Assembly: GCA_030762935.1 (NCBI GenBank)
Contig: CM060897.1
Span: forward strand, 110,698,176-110,762,175
DNA length: 64,000 nucleotides
From: Hymenopus coronatus
Lineage: Eukaryota > Arthropoda > Insecta > Mantodea > Hymenopodidae
Reading direction: 5' to 3'
Shown: positions 45,905 to 58,172 of the stretch, in pieces
Layout: every line of letters begins with the position of its first letter
How positions within the stretch are numbered: the first letter of the stretch is position 1
Program-made: the position numbers and the translations under genes
The notes under the pieces: generated by a model
Told to the model about the DNA's origin: nothing
What the model saw: the letters and a program-made list of their open reading frames with translations, nothing else
The model's database searches: none

Positions 45905-46698
45905 ATATCTGATATTTGCATTCACACGACTTTCTCTAAACAAGCTATTTTTATAAATGATTATTCGTTAATCTATATCGTAGTAATCGAGATAAACGTT
46001 AGCAAAAATGACTGTATTATTTCCTTGTAAGTAGAAGGGAAATAAGGCAATACTCAGGCTAAAGCGACAGTCAAATCTTCTAAAACGCCGGTCACTAAAT
46101 CAAATAATTGAAATTCGGTTCACTTTGCACGGCTAGGAATAATGCAAAAAGAGAGATGATTCGAAATATGATCTCTATTTTGGAGACAATTTTAAATAGC
46201 TTATAATTGAAATCAATAACTAGGAGCACCTCGGAAACAGTTAACTCTAGGAAAAAAATTAAATGACATAAATTGTGTATTTTAAAGAGAGTTACATTTT
46301 TTGTGTGGTAAGCTTTTGGCTATCCTTTATGATTAATTTTAATCAAAATCGTTACAGCCATTTTTGAGAAAATCAAAAATTTCGAAAAATGTCCCATGTA
46401 AAGTGTAGCTGGGGTTGGGGATTTTTGTGAAAATCTTCGTGTCGCAACCTTGGGAGATACTGAGCTTAAATATTAAGTTTGCTACTTAGCCGACTCTTCG
46501 TTTTTGAGTTATGGTGACCGCACACAAACACACTCATGCGAAGTTTGTTTTAAAATGTTTTTATGTTTTTTGTTTCAGAGAAGCCTAAAATATGCATTTC
46601 TGGTGAAATCTCAGTATCGAATTTTTGGTGGAATACAATAGGTATCTTCTTTATATACTAAGTATATTAGACATACGTGCAAGAGAAAGTAAAAATCT
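45905..46698 (+). repeat. R1 copy with an internal deletion
   Basis: From atatctgatatttgcattcacacgac to gcaagagaaagtaaaaatc. About 100 bp around the 'ttccagaaaattcaagatatac' block is missing (at 46330). Confidence 0.75.
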
Positions 46699-46839
46699 GA
46701 AGTGTTGCACTCAATTGTACCAACCATTTGCAGAAGTTATCTTATTGGGTTTTTCCTTGTTAGTAGGTACAAGAGAATTAAAGAAATACAATAGACCTTA
46801 AGGATTAATTATGTATTTTACAAGCGGATATAGGACAAC

Positions 46840-47165
46840 GCGATGGCGAGCGGTCAGTGATTAGACCGTTCAACTCTCACCCAGATGGACCGGATTCGAA
46901 TTCCAGGATACCTGTCCCATGGGATTTTGTGGTGGAGGAAGCAGCGTCTGGGCATGTTTTCTGCGATTCCAAGGTTTCTCCCGCGATACTTTCCATCATT
47001 TTCTCCATAATCATCTATCTTGTCTTCCATTTCACCTTTATCTCATATCATCCACTTTCTCACTTTCATACCAGGCACCGGACTGATCACCCATCCTGAT
47101 TCTCTCTGTCTCTGCTCCTCAGCATCTAACTCCAGACACTGACTTGTAAGTCATGGGTGTATAAG
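46840..47165 (+). repeat. tRNA-derived SINE (long type)
   Basis: Head 'gatggcgagcggtcagtgattagaccg', B box ggattcgaattcc, core decayed, then the long-type body with 'accaggcaccggactgatc' and a final 'actgacttgtaagtcatggg'. Confidence 0.65.
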
Positions 47166-47204
47166 TCTTACATACGAGGAGGGTAAACAAAGAATGAGAG
47201 AAAA

Positions 47205-47745
47205 AAAGAAAGAACAAGTAGATGTGTTAGAAACTGCTTTCTGTTTGCGTGACCAAGAGAAAGAGAGAGGGAGAGAGAGAGGAAGAGAAAGAGAGAGAAT
47301 ATAGGTGATTCGCACTTGAGAAATGTATAAATATTTTAAAACTCCAACCAATAAGAAAGAATATTTAGCAAACATTAACTCAAAAAACAAAAGAAATAAA
47401 AAAAAGAAGAATTTAACGAACATTATGTGCTGTAAAGAGATTTGCATCTTTTGCGTAGTAAGATGTAATTCTCTAACGATTTACGGTTACACACAAGTTA
47501 TTCAGAATGGAAAGGGCTGCAGAGGCTATTCACAGATAATTCAAGACATATTATACATTTGTTATGAAAATTATTCTAATTAAAACCGTTAGAGCCATTT
47601 TTGAGAAAATCAAACATTTTGAAATATGTACCATGTAAAGGGTAGTTTTGGCTAAGGTAGCCTCTATATATATATATTTCCAGCGGTATGTCTAATGGAA
47701 TTTTTTGGTGGAATGCCATAGTTTTCCTAATTACTCTAAATAGCA
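47205..47745 (+). repeat. R1 fragment with deletions, and GA-rich tract
   Basis: R1 blocks from 'agaaactgctttctgtttgc' to 'gccatagttttc'. A (GA)n tract sits at 47260-47300 and the AC tract is missing. Confidence 0.55.
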
Positions 47746-48159
47746 ACGAGGGAGATGGCACCGCGAAAGGTCTAGGATTCGATCCCCGACGAAAACCTGC
47801 TCTAAACCATAGGAACTTCATGCTTTATTTCGGGATCAGTAATCGATCGCTGGAGTGGTTTCTCATCTACCAAGATTTCCTTTCCATAATTTCCTTTCAT
47901 TCGATTTCCTTCCCAGGTTTCAGATGTGCGCATGCTTGGTTCAAGTAAAGAGTACTTCTAATGAAACTAGAGGGCTGCCTGGTCAACGGATCGTTGATCA
48001 ACCTCGTAGCCTGAAAATCGCACGTCTCTGTGGCATGCGGCCTCCTGTAGTTCTTTTGCGTTATTCTTTCCTTCGGGATGGTGCTAGCCACAATAGTTCT
48101 GTATAGATCGCTGTGCGCGAGGTGTTTCCGTTGGTCTTATACCTATACCACGAGTATAC
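47746..48159. other. Unassigned; possible SINE fragments
   Basis: 'aggtctaggattcgatcccc' at 47768 is B-box-like. No other structure recognised. Confidence 0.35.
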
Positions 48160-49309
48160 ATAGTAGAAACTGTAATTTATTATAATAATACCCGTAGAGT
48201 TTATTTCCACAAGTTTCACAGATTAGTATACATTTCTTTACCTATTTATTGTTACACTGAGTTGCTGTGTATCTTAGGGGTCCAACAGATTCAAATTCTG
48301 AGGTTGTCGAGTTGTTGGGCCCTACTTATATTTTAAATCTATAACATACTACTTACTATCGTTCAATTTTCACCATCCTCCTACTGACTAATTTTCCTCA
48401 ACCATTACTGTATCAAACATTTTCGATTAAATTTAATCTAGATTTTACATTCATTAATTTTATGGCTTGAGTTTCTTTTGTAACGTTGCCCATACATTTT
48501 TACTTATGCTGGTCCTAGGCATTCTAGTTTCTTCATGTTTTAAAACTATATGTCATTCTTTATCCTTCAGGTAACACAGAGGGAATTTCTCCAAATCGCT
48601 CCCTCTTCTCAAACCCCTCAATTTCACCACCCCTGTTGTAACTCATGCAAGGCCTTCTCTGGCCACTTTATCACATATATCAATGCAGTATTCTCTGTTT
48701 CTGACCACTTTAATATTTCTATACATCGCTAAAGAGCTTTTCGATTTCTTTGTAGTGATTGCCTAGCTCTTCACTATGCCCAAAACCAATTTTCAACATA
48801 ATATCTTATTTATCTACTAATCTTTTAGATTTAACATTCTCTGCACTACCCAACACTAATGTACAACTTTCTGTTCGTCTAATTTTCTAATTCTCGCCCA
48901 ATATTTTAGTACTCTTTACACAATTTTCTTTGTGTTCCCAATCTTTCTTATTCTGCTTGTGTTAATCAATTTGGCGAAACTCTTGTAAAACCCAGGATTT
49001 GTTTAAACATTTTCTATGGAGCATATCCATATTTATGTCCCTTCCTTCAAATCCTCATATCTTTACTCCATAGATTATTTTTGCCTCCACTATGTCCATG
49101 TAAACTGTTTCTAGCAATTTTATTTGCATTCCTGGTAATTTGTTTAAGCATGCCGTGATAGTTTGTAGTGTAATTTTACCTTAAGCTATTAAATTCTCTT
49201 TTACTCACTCCAAACACTGCTACTGAAAATCAAATCTATTCACCACCTTAATTTCTCTTCCTTGCCAATAACCCCTCATCTTTTCTTAATTTGTTTCCTT
49301 TTTGCTATC
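48160..49309 (-). pseudogene. Probable LINE coding remnant, reverse
   Basis: Minus strand gives broken protein-like text (DIMLKIGFGHSEELGNHYKE and CDKVAREGLA-VTTGVVKLRGL around 48820-48560). Pyrimidine bias of the plus strand is like that of the remnants at 8431 and 13216. No catalytic motif seen. Confidence 0.4.
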
Positions 49310-49445
49310 TCTATTCAGTACGTATTACATGTGTAGAGATGGTATTCCATTCCACCTAAAATTTTGATACTGATATTTCACTGGACATACACGTTTTGAG
49401 ACCCCCTGAACACAAAAAAATGTTTGGAGGAATACCAGATGTGAA

Positions 49446-49480
<35 letters not shown>

Positions 49481-50089
49481 TTGTGGTCAGCATGGCTCAA
49501 AACAAAACATCGGTTAAATACCAAACTTGGTATTTAAGTTCAGTATCTTCAAGAAAATCCTCCCATTCCCAAGTATCCTTTACATGGAACATTTTTCGAA
49601 AATGTTGTTTTCTCAAAAATGACTAACGACTGATTAAAATTCCAAAATTTTTAAATTTTATTTGAAAAACAAAATGTACATCTTGAATTTTTTTTGGGAA
49701 TATCCTCTGAAGACCTCTGCATTCTGAATGACTTTTGCATAGCTGGTCAACCGTAAGAGATAGACAAAAACTTACCACAAAGAAAATGCAGATCTCGTTA
49801 AAACACATAACGTATGCCATCAATACCTCCTAGATAGGTAAGGCCTCACAACACCACTGTGACATCACGTACAAGAGGCGATCGTTTGCTTAGCATTGAC
49901 ATGCAGTCCGTCAATCATGTCCATCATCTCCATCATCTGGTTTGTGTGTGCAAAACACATGAACTAATAATATTTTGCACATCTTACTATATAGAAGTCA
50001 GTGTATGGATGTATGTATTGTGTATGATGTATATGCAAGTAATGTTATGTTATGTATTTATAATAGAATTCTACAATGTTCCGATTTCG

Positions 50090-50640
50090 ACCAAACTTGG
50101 CACAGATAATTTTTTACACAAGGTGAAAAATGCTGTCTAGCTTATAATTCATATTCCGTTCATTATTTCACTCACATGACTGTCTCTGCACATTGTCCAG
50201 CATACTATGATAGCACGGGTTTATTCTTCATACACAATTCGAACAGATTTAACTCTTAGTTATTCTAGATTAAAACTCCATATTCCGTTTGATGTTACAT
50301 TCACAAAGCTTTCTCTACACATTCTCTAACGACTTTGATGATAAGGATTATTCTTCATACTAATTGAGATATCCATTTACAAAATTCCAACAGAGTTAAA
50401 CCTTAGTTACTGTCTAGCTTACAATTCGACAGTCCGTTCAATATTACATTCACAGGACTTTCTCTACACGTTTTTCCAACACACTAAAGCAAGATCTTAT
50501 TCTTCGCGTTAATCGAGGTATCAATTTACACTCGTTCAACAGAATTGGTCCTTAGCTTCTGTCTAGCTTAGAATTAGATATTCGTTCCATGTTACGTTCA
50601 CAGGGATTTCTCTACACATTCTGCTGTTTTAATATAACGA
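50090..50640 (+). repeat. Tandem repeat block A inside the TIR element (about 4 units)
   Basis: Four units of about 140 bp, each holding a 'ttacattcacagg-ctttctctacac' start, a 'ttattcttc' middle and an 'aatcgag' then 'ttagttactgtctagctta' end. The unit start resembles the first ~120 bp of R1. Confidence 0.75.
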
Positions 50641-51624
50641 GTGTATTTTATTGAACACTAGAGACCAAAATAGACCTACATATTTCCTAAAGATCTGTGA
50701 TCATAGATTTAAAGATGGAATAGTTGTTCAATAATAGTATACCTACCTTTAGGCAAGTGCAACTTAAAACTATGCTGTAGGTATAAATCGTCAAACCATG
50801 AACAACGCCGGCGATTTTGGCTAGTTAAATTTAATAAATAAAAAAGGAAAAGGAACAAGAAAAGCAGTTAAACAGGATCCCATATAAGTTTAAAGTGGTT
50901 GCATTTATCTCATACTTAAAATTACAATAACATTTAATAAGCGAAAGCCTATACAAAATGGCCTTTAAAAGCATTATGCATGCGGTAAAAAAACTTATTT
51001 AAAATTAATTTATTTACTTTGATATCTTTTTTGTTTGCGAATGTTTTATCATTAATCTATGTCCATAAAGCTTAATGCATGTCTGCATGTTCCTGCATAC
51101 TTAAAACTATGTATTTATGCCAAATCCGTCATTCATATTCCTTAGAAAAACCTAAAACATTATACCGACATAAAAATACCTCCTGTGGGAGAACGGAGAG
51201 AAAAAAATGTTTGGAAAGAGGATTTGGGGGATTTTTAGTATGAATGTATGTATTCTTTTATGCTCAGAAATTCTAACCTAGTTAACAAGGAAACTTTCTT
51301 CAATGTAAACCCATGTGGAGAAACAAAGGAAAAAGAATGCTGCACTTAACAACAGTGGCTATGTACAGAAACAAATTTAGAGCAGTGAAATATTAGCACA
51401 CACAAAAGAGATGTGATTTTCAGTGACAGGGACATGCCTCTGCTGGATTTGAAAGATAGTTGGATAGATAAAATATTCTTTTTAACAACTTATATGTAGC
51501 AAAACACATTAAAGCTATATATTTTATAACTTAGGAAAGAATAGAGACTTTATTTATGCCAAAAACAAAAACTGCCAGATTTGATCATCTACTCAGTTCC
51601 CTTAAAGTGAAACAAATTCCTTTA

Positions 51625-52150
51625 TGGCTTACTAAATTTAACAAGTTAAGCTTTATCATCACCTACAGGTTTTTCTAAGATTGTGAGGTAGCTTAATAGC
51701 CTCAGTGATTTGCTAAATTCAACATATTGTCTTTTTTTCTTGCAAAATTAATTCCCTAATGGTTGCTAAATCTAACAGGTTAGGTTTTATCATCAGGTTT
51801 TCTAAGGTTATGGCAGCTTAATAGCCGTGGTGAGTTTCTAAATTCCACATGTTAATTTTTTTTTTGTAAAATTATTTCCCTTATAGCTTGCTAAAACTAA
51901 CAGGTTAGGGTTTATCATCACCTACAGGTTTTTCTAAGGTTATGGTAGCTTAATATCTTCAGTGATTGGTTAAATTTAACATGTTAGTTTTTTTTTAAAT
52001 TACTTTCCTAATGGCTTACTAAATCTACTTTAGATTTTATTATTGCCTACACTGCAGTAAGATTAAGGTATAATTACTTTCCTTACGGCTTGCTGAATAT
52101 TTAAGGTTATGTAGTGGAGCTAAGGTTATGGTAGCATTACCTCCCCAATG
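51625..52150 (+). repeat. Tandem repeat block B inside the TIR element (about 4 units)
   Basis: Units of about 130 bp contain 'tggcttactaaatctaacag', 'ggttaggttttatcatcacc', 'tttttctaaggttatggtag' and 'cttaatagc'. The last unit is decayed. Confidence 0.75.
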
Positions 52151-53339
52151 GACTCAATTGATAAATCTGAACAGGTTAGGTATAATTACTGCTCGGTATT
52201 GTTATACTTTGCTTTTAATCTAGAATTCTAAAGTGATACTGAATATCAATTGCAACTGCATCTAAGGTTTTTTTAGCATTACACTACCAATGACTTCCTG
52301 AACTAAATACAGAAGCTTCCGCTAATTTTATTACTCTAAACACTGTAATTATTATTATTATTAACAATAGCCACATTTTATTGTTATTTATAACTGCAGA
52401 CATGTGAATAGCAATATTAATTTGCAATGGTTTTCTAAAGGCAGCAGGTTAGGTTTATATATTATAATATGGATTCGTATTCACTTATTACTATTTGCAA
52501 AATTCTTGCATTTCTAAGAATTAATATGTTAAATATGTTGTAATTAATATTACCACAGAATAATTCACAACTTCATAGCTTTCCCTTGGAATGGCATGCA
52601 ATCATTTCTGTTGCATAGCCTCTAGTTTCGGAAACTTGAACACATTTTTACTGTCAGATCATAATTTCCCTTGCAGTTCGGCTCACAACCCTTAAGCACT
52701 ATTATTACACTAAATAATGCACTGCAATAATCACATACAATTAGCAAGAACGCTAAAACAATACTCTTAACAATCCTTCAAACGAACTTCGCAAAATGAT
52801 GTTCGCCTCCAGGTAATGACGTCACTGGAAACGGTAAAGGCAGTTGTTAGGCCTTCCAGTATCTAGAGGGTGTTGATGCCATACACCTATATTTTTTGTA
52901 GAGTTAATCATTTCCGAGCTATGCCTTGTTATTAGTTTCAATTATGCAATACTTATATTTTTCTCAAACGGAAGCTGCTATTGGTTTCATATTATATGTA
53001 TATATGTTTGCTTCTAGTAATGCAAAGAGAGTTGAATTTCAATTGTTTCACAATAGCAACAATTTTTCAAACGCTTAACTATTACTTTAGTTTAGCGTAT
53101 TCCTTTTTTTCCAATCTACTTATAAGGAAGCATGCAATAAGACCATTTCTGTTATGTTTATCTTAATTAGTATGAAGAATAAACTTTATTAAGAATAGTG
53201 TGTTAAGGAATAGGTTGAGAAAGCGAAGTAAATTGAATACATCAGGTTTTTTAAATTTCATAATTTTTGTGTAATTCATTATAGGAGTAGGGAAAGACAT
53301 TCAATTTTACACATTCGTTTCTGATATTGTAAAAAATAA

Positions 53340-53890
53340 TTTGACTTAGTTCAGAGCCCCTAGTCACTTGAACAGGACATGCAGATACGCCCTTGTGACT
53401 AACATGGCCGCAGGGAAGGACGGATAAGGGAGAGACTGAAGGGCGGTGAGATCCGGAGGACGGCGGGCACAAGCATGAACGAGGTCCCAAACATTCCATT
53501 TTGAATCTCGCCGATGCCGCCCTGGCCCAACCCATAAGCTCCCAGCCTCCGAGAATTCCCCAAATGGTACCAATCCCAAAGACGGGTCCCGATAGACGGA
53601 ACCCGCAACGACACCTGGAATAAGCCTCTTCAGTGGGCAACACACCGCTCAGCCACAACTTACCGAACACCATTACCTGGACCCTCATTCCTGAAATAGA
53701 TGACTAAGAAGTGATGGGAACAAAAGACTTTGGACAGGAAATTCGGGAGATGTAATAGGGCTTCGCAGCATTCATCTGGCGATTCATAGAAACCCCCTAA
53801 AATCTAAGGATTAGAAAAACTGGCCACGGGAAGCAATCCACGACTTCCATAATGAAGTCTCGCAGGTTATCGCGCCATCTCGCTCGGAAA
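53340..53890. other. GC-rich island of unknown nature
   Basis: About 50% GC between AT-rich R1 copies. The minus strand is open from 53688 to 53251 (145 codons) but reads like translated non-coding sequence and runs into AT-rich DNA. It ends 'ttatcgcgccatct' plus an A run, as a retroelement with a poly-A tail might. Not recognised. Confidence 0.35.
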
Positions 53891-53902
53891 TGTAAAGGAA
53901 AA

Positions 53903-54965
53903 AAAAACTCTGATGTTTTCCATTCACATCGCTTTAACAATTATTGTTAAAAAGCATTGTCTTCTATCTACTTTATGATAATCGAGATAAACATTGGCAG
54001 AAATTGTTCTTATTACTTGCTTCCTTGTAAGTAGAAGAAAAATAAGAGAATGCACTAGATTAAAGCGATGGTCAAATCTTTTAAACGCTGGTTATCATGT
54101 TGATGAAATCCGTTTCTGTGCATGGCCAGGAGTTTACAACTTTCCGTGTGAGAAAAGTTAAGTGTTTAAAATCTCACATCTCAAAAATGGTTAATTCTAT
54201 GAAAAAACCGTATATGACATAAATGGTGTGTTTTAATGACACATTTTTTGTGTAGTAAGTTTTTGTTTATCTCTTACGATTTACCAGTTACTCAAATTTC
54301 AGTAAAATTCATCCAGAAAAAGAGGTCTTTTGAGGCAATTGCCAGAAAATTCAAGGTATATGTTTTATTTGCCGTATAAGTATCTTTAATACACGCTATT
54401 TTAATAATAATTTTTGAGAAAATCAAGATTTTCGAAACTTTTTCAAAGTAAAAGGTACTTTAGACTGGTGGGGGGAAGTTTTCTAAAATTTTTCATATCG
54501 ATCCTTGAAAGATTTTAAACTTAAATACCAAGTTTGGTATTTTACTGACTTTTCGTTTTTGAGTTATCATGTTCTCAGACACGCGGACACATAAACACAC
54601 AGACAAACACACACCGGCCGGCTAGACCACTCGCCTCTCACCTAGACCCAAGCGACCGCATGTGAGATTTGTGGTGGACAAAGCGGCGCTGGGGCGGGTT
54701 TTCTCCGGATTCTCTATTTCCCCCGCCATGGCATTCCACCTGTACTCCATCTTCATTCATGTATCATCAGTGTCACCACCTGCGGTGACATAAATAGTTA
54801 AAGCGGGCGTTAAACACTACCCAAAAAAAAAAAAAAATAAATAAAAACATGGACCTTTTTCTAATAATGCTTTGTTGATACAGGGGACCCTAAAACGTGT
54901 ATTTCCGGTGCACTACAATGCTCTCTCGATACTCTAAGCACATGGTACATGCAGAGAAAGTAAAA
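53903..54965 (+). repeat. R1 copy with SINE nested in its AC tract
   Basis: Forward R1 from aaactctgatgttttccattcac to acatgcagagaaagtaaaaag. It is interrupted at 'agacaaacacacacc' (54614) and resumes at 54838 with 'aaacatggacctttttct'. Confidence 0.8.
54615..54838 (+). repeat. tRNA-derived SINE (short type) nested in R1
   Basis: Head 'ggccggctagaccactcgcctctcacctagac', core 'gggcgggttttctccggatt', tail 'agcgggcgttaaacactacc', then an A run of about 14. Confidence 0.8.
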
Positions 54966-55084
54966 AGATGCATTTATAATTAATCGATGAAAACTCAGGG
55001 CGGTTTCTTACCTCAGAGTGACAGTATACACAAGAATCTTTACAGTAATAACTAATCATTTACAAATGATACTAAAGAGCACTT

Positions 55085-55350
55085 CTTACAATGTTTTGTG
55101 CTCTACCACCCGTTGCTAGAGATGTGGAAGTCTTAGAATACCTTTAGCAGCGCCTGTTGTATTGATAGTTCGAATGGAGCGGTCTACCGCCTGACGAATT
55201 TCTGGAACAATTCTGAAGCGCCTGCTATGAAGTGGTTCCTTCTTCAGAATCAAGTCAAAGTACAGTGACTTAAATACGTGGAGTATGTGTATGGTACAGC
55301 ATCTCTTAGCCCCATTGCAGAAGGTGTCGCCGCTTCTTTCTCCCAAAAAA
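55085..55350 (-). pseudogene. Tc1/mariner transposase C-terminal remnant
   Basis: Minus strand from 55346: FDLILKKEPLHSRRFRIVPE, then IRQAVDRSIRTINTTGAA and a final GILRLPHLW segment. Same family as 6781-7075 and 57595-57910. The catalytic Asp region is decayed (HILHVFKSLYFDLI where HPPYSPDLSPCDFDLI is expected). Confidence 0.7.
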
Positions 55351-55493
55351 TGAACAGTATTAATACTCCTGACAGTCTGCTTTAGAGGAACCTTATCGTT
55401 AGTATAACACTGTGTGCTCCCCTCCGCCCTTTGTATAACTGAAATTTATTTCTTACACACACCTCAAGTGTGGATATAAACCAAACGCGAAAA

Positions 55494-57340
55494 AAATCTG
55501 AAGTGTTCAATTCACATGACTTTCTCTACATCTCTGCAACAAATTATTGTTACAAAGCTTATGCTTCTATTTACTTCATGTTAATCAAGAAAAAAATATC
55601 AGAAATATTTAATTACTTGCATCCTTTAAGTAGAAGCGAAATAAAGGAGTACCATAGGTTAAAGTGAGAGTTAAAATGTGACAGAAGCTCTTTTGTTTGT
55701 ATGGACAGGAGTTGACAAATTCCTATGTGAGAAAAGCATACCTATTTTAAAAATGAAACCAGTATGAAGGAATATCTCAAAAACGATCAACTCCACGAAA
55801 AAAAGTGCACATAACGTAAATTATACGTTTTAAGGAGCTCTACATTTTCTGTTAGATTAGCTTTTGTCTATCTCTTACGGTTTACCAGTTATACAAAATT
55901 CTGTTAAATTCATCCAGAACAAAGTAGTCTTCAGGGGTTATTCCTAAAAAATTCAAGATATACATTTTATTTGTCGGGTAAATATACTTAATATACGATG
56001 TTTTAATCAAAATCGTTAGAGTCATTTTGAGAAAATCAATATTTTTGAAAACTTTTTCATGTAAACAGTAGTAGGGGTGCAGGGATATTTCTTCAAAATC
56101 TTCGTGTCGCATCCTTGGAAGATACTAAACTTAAATCAAGGTTAGATATTGACCCGAAAAATATAATGTATATCTTAAATTTTCTGGGAATAGCCTTGTT
56201 TATTCTGAATGAATTTTACGGAATTTTACATAGCTGAGACAGACAAAAGCTAACTTAACAGAAAATGTAGAGCTCGTTAAAACACACACTTTATGTTATA
56301 TACATTTTTTTTTCGTGGAGGTGATCGTCTTTGAGAATTCCTTGTTATTGGATTTAGCTTTAAACACTTATACTTTTCTCATACGGGAATATGTCAATTC
56401 TTGTCCATACAAACTAAGGAACTTCAGTCGCATAGCAACTAGCTTTAGACTATCGCTTTAACCTATGGTACTTCCTTATTTCGCTTCCACTTACAAGGAA
56501 GCAATTTCTGCTAATTTTTTCTCGATTAGCATGAAGTAAATAAAAGAATAAGATTTTTAACAATCATTTTTTGCAGAGATGTAGAGAAAGTCATTTAAAT
56601 GGAACACAACAGATTTTTAGAAACATGCCCTTGTGTGTGACTTTGAATAACATAGCTGAAAAACGAAAAGTCGGTTAATACCAAACTTGGTATTTAAGTT
56701 TAGTATCTTCCAAGGATGCTACATGAAGATTTTCTACAAAATTCTTCCATCCCGAGTACCCTTTAGATGAAACATTTTTCGAAAATTTTGAGTTCTTCAA
56801 AAATGTTTCTAACGATTTTGATTAAAATACCGTATACCAAGAAGATATTTACATCACAAATATAATGTATATTTTGTTTTCTTTAATAGTCTCTGAAGAG
56901 CTTTTTATTTTAGTTTAATTTTGCAGAATTTTTTGTACCTGTTAAGACTTGGGAGATAGACAAAAACTAACGTTACAAAAAATGTAGATCTTGCCAAAAC
57001 ACAATTTATGTTAAGTAGATTTTTCTCATATCGTTGATAGTTTTTGAGATATTCATTGTTATTAGTTTCAATTACAAACTAATTAACTTTTCTCAAACCG
57101 AGCCATACAAAGCGAAACGAACCTCAGTTGTTTCACATAGCGACCAACTTTTAAAAGACTTGCCTATCGCTTTAGCGTAATATATTCCCTTATTTCCCTT
57201 CTGCTTGCAAGGAAGCCAGTAATAAATACGAATTCTGCTAATATTTATTAGATTAGTATGACGTAGATAAAATAATAATTTTTTATAAGAAACATTTGTT
57301 TGGAACAGATAGATAGAGTTATAGGAATGGAACACATTAG
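55494..57340. repeat. R1 forward copy joined to reverse copies
   Basis: A forward copy (55494-56135, ending at 'actaaacttaaatcaagg') passes into a reverse fragment (56140-56620) and then a second reverse copy (56625-57340, to agagttataggaatggaac). Confidence 0.7.
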
Positions 57341-57344
57341 ATAT

Positions 57345-57572
57345 TTTTTATAGTGTTTAACGCCTGCTTTTACTTCTATGGCAGCAGGCGACACTAATGA
57401 TACATGGAAGGAAGATGGAGCACCGGTGGAATGCATTGACCTGGGAAACCGAAAGAACCCGGAAAAAACCCGCCCTGAGCCACTTTGTCCGCCACAAATC
57501 CCACATGCGGTCGCTTTGGATCGGACCCAGGCCGCCCTATTGAGAGGGAAGTGGTCTAACCATGACGCGTAA
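57345..57572 (-). repeat. tRNA-derived SINE (short type), reverse
   Basis: Tail 'tagtgtttaacgcctgcttt' through core 'gacctgggaaaccgaaagaa' to head 'gagagggaagtggtctaacc'. It lies exactly at the end of the R1 copy. Confidence 0.8.
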
Positions 57573-57589
57573 CTAGCGTTGACTAAGAT

Positions 57590-57910
57590 GCGGACACTTT
57601 CTGCAGAACTCACCCATCAATTTGTACGACACTGCTGAGCCGGACATACCGCAAACTGTGACTGATGTGTTCGGCTGTTGGGGCTGGGAAGTGCTGTACC
57701 ATCCACCATACTGCCTGGACTCTGGCCCTTGTAACTTTGACTTGATTCAGAAAATGAAGGAACTCTTCGTGACAGAACTAGTTCATTAAACAACAAACCG
57801 CCCCATTCAAACTAACACTGTTAAAGGTATCTACTACGACTTCCATGTCGTTGGTAACGGGTTGCGTATAATGCTGGTGACTAATTTGAAGAGGAGTAAC
57901 ACTTGGTAAT
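57590..57910 (+). pseudogene. Tc1/mariner transposase C-terminal remnant
   Basis: Plus strand reads VTDVFGCWGWEVLYHPPY and CLDSGPCNFDLIQKMKELF, then a stop and frameshifted YYDFHVVGNG, LRIMLVTNLK. The third catalytic position of this family (PCDFDLI) is Asn here. A 'cactttctgcagaactcaccc' upstream matches the fragment at 6781-7075. Confidence 0.72.
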
Positions 57911-57964
57911 GTTACGTTTCGTTTTGTTATCGGCATACCTGAACTCGTAATTGTGGGACTGACT

Positions 57965-58172
57965 AGGACTTAGCCCGGCGAGCTTACTTCACGAAACCAC
58001 AGAATGGAGAACCTGTTACCTGTTGATGGAATGAGTGACGGGGGAAACCAGAGGACCCGGAGAAAACCCGCCCAGACGCCACTTCGTCCACCACGAATCC
58101 CACACACCAATCCATGTATCATCATGTCTTCGCCTGTGGTGCCATAGAAGTAAAAGCAGGCGTTAAACACTA
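57965..58172. repeat. Two SINE pieces in opposite orientation
   Basis: 57965-58103 is reverse (core 'gacgggggaaaccagaggac', 'gtccaccacgaatcccacac'). 58105-58172 is forward (only the tail 'catgtatcatcatgtcttcg', 'agcaggcgttaaacactatc'). R1 starts straight after. Confidence 0.65.

Larger units (their letters stand above)
49820..52875. mobile_element. 3.06-kb TIR transposon with 7-bp target duplication
   Basis: The left end CAATACCTCCTAGATAGGTA-AGGCCTCACAAC and the right end, read on the minus strand, CAACACCCTCTAGATACTGG-AAGGCCTAACAAC form inverted repeats. A second matched block (GTGACATCACGT / GTGACGTCATTA, then GAGGCGA in both) lies further in. ATGCCAT flanks both sides (49813-49819 and 52876-52882). 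No open frame longer than about 90 codons, so it is non-autonomous. The class is not recognised; 7 bp is unusual (hAT gives 8, and a decayed 8-bp duplication is possible). Confidence 0.8.
49310..53250 (-). repeat. R1 copy, reverse, split by a 3-kb transposon
   Basis: R1 runs from 'acgtattacatgtgtagagatgg' to 'gttaaaacacataacgtatgccat' (49819). It resumes at 52883 with acacctatattttttgtagag and ends at about 53250 ('aggttgagaaagcgaag'). A (GT)n run lies at 49448-49480. Confidence 0.85.

Noticed and set aside
53251..53688. 145-codon minus-strand frame
   Set aside because: Trp/Gly/Ser-rich reading without domain or splice support that runs into AT-rich repeat; likely chance in GC-rich DNA.
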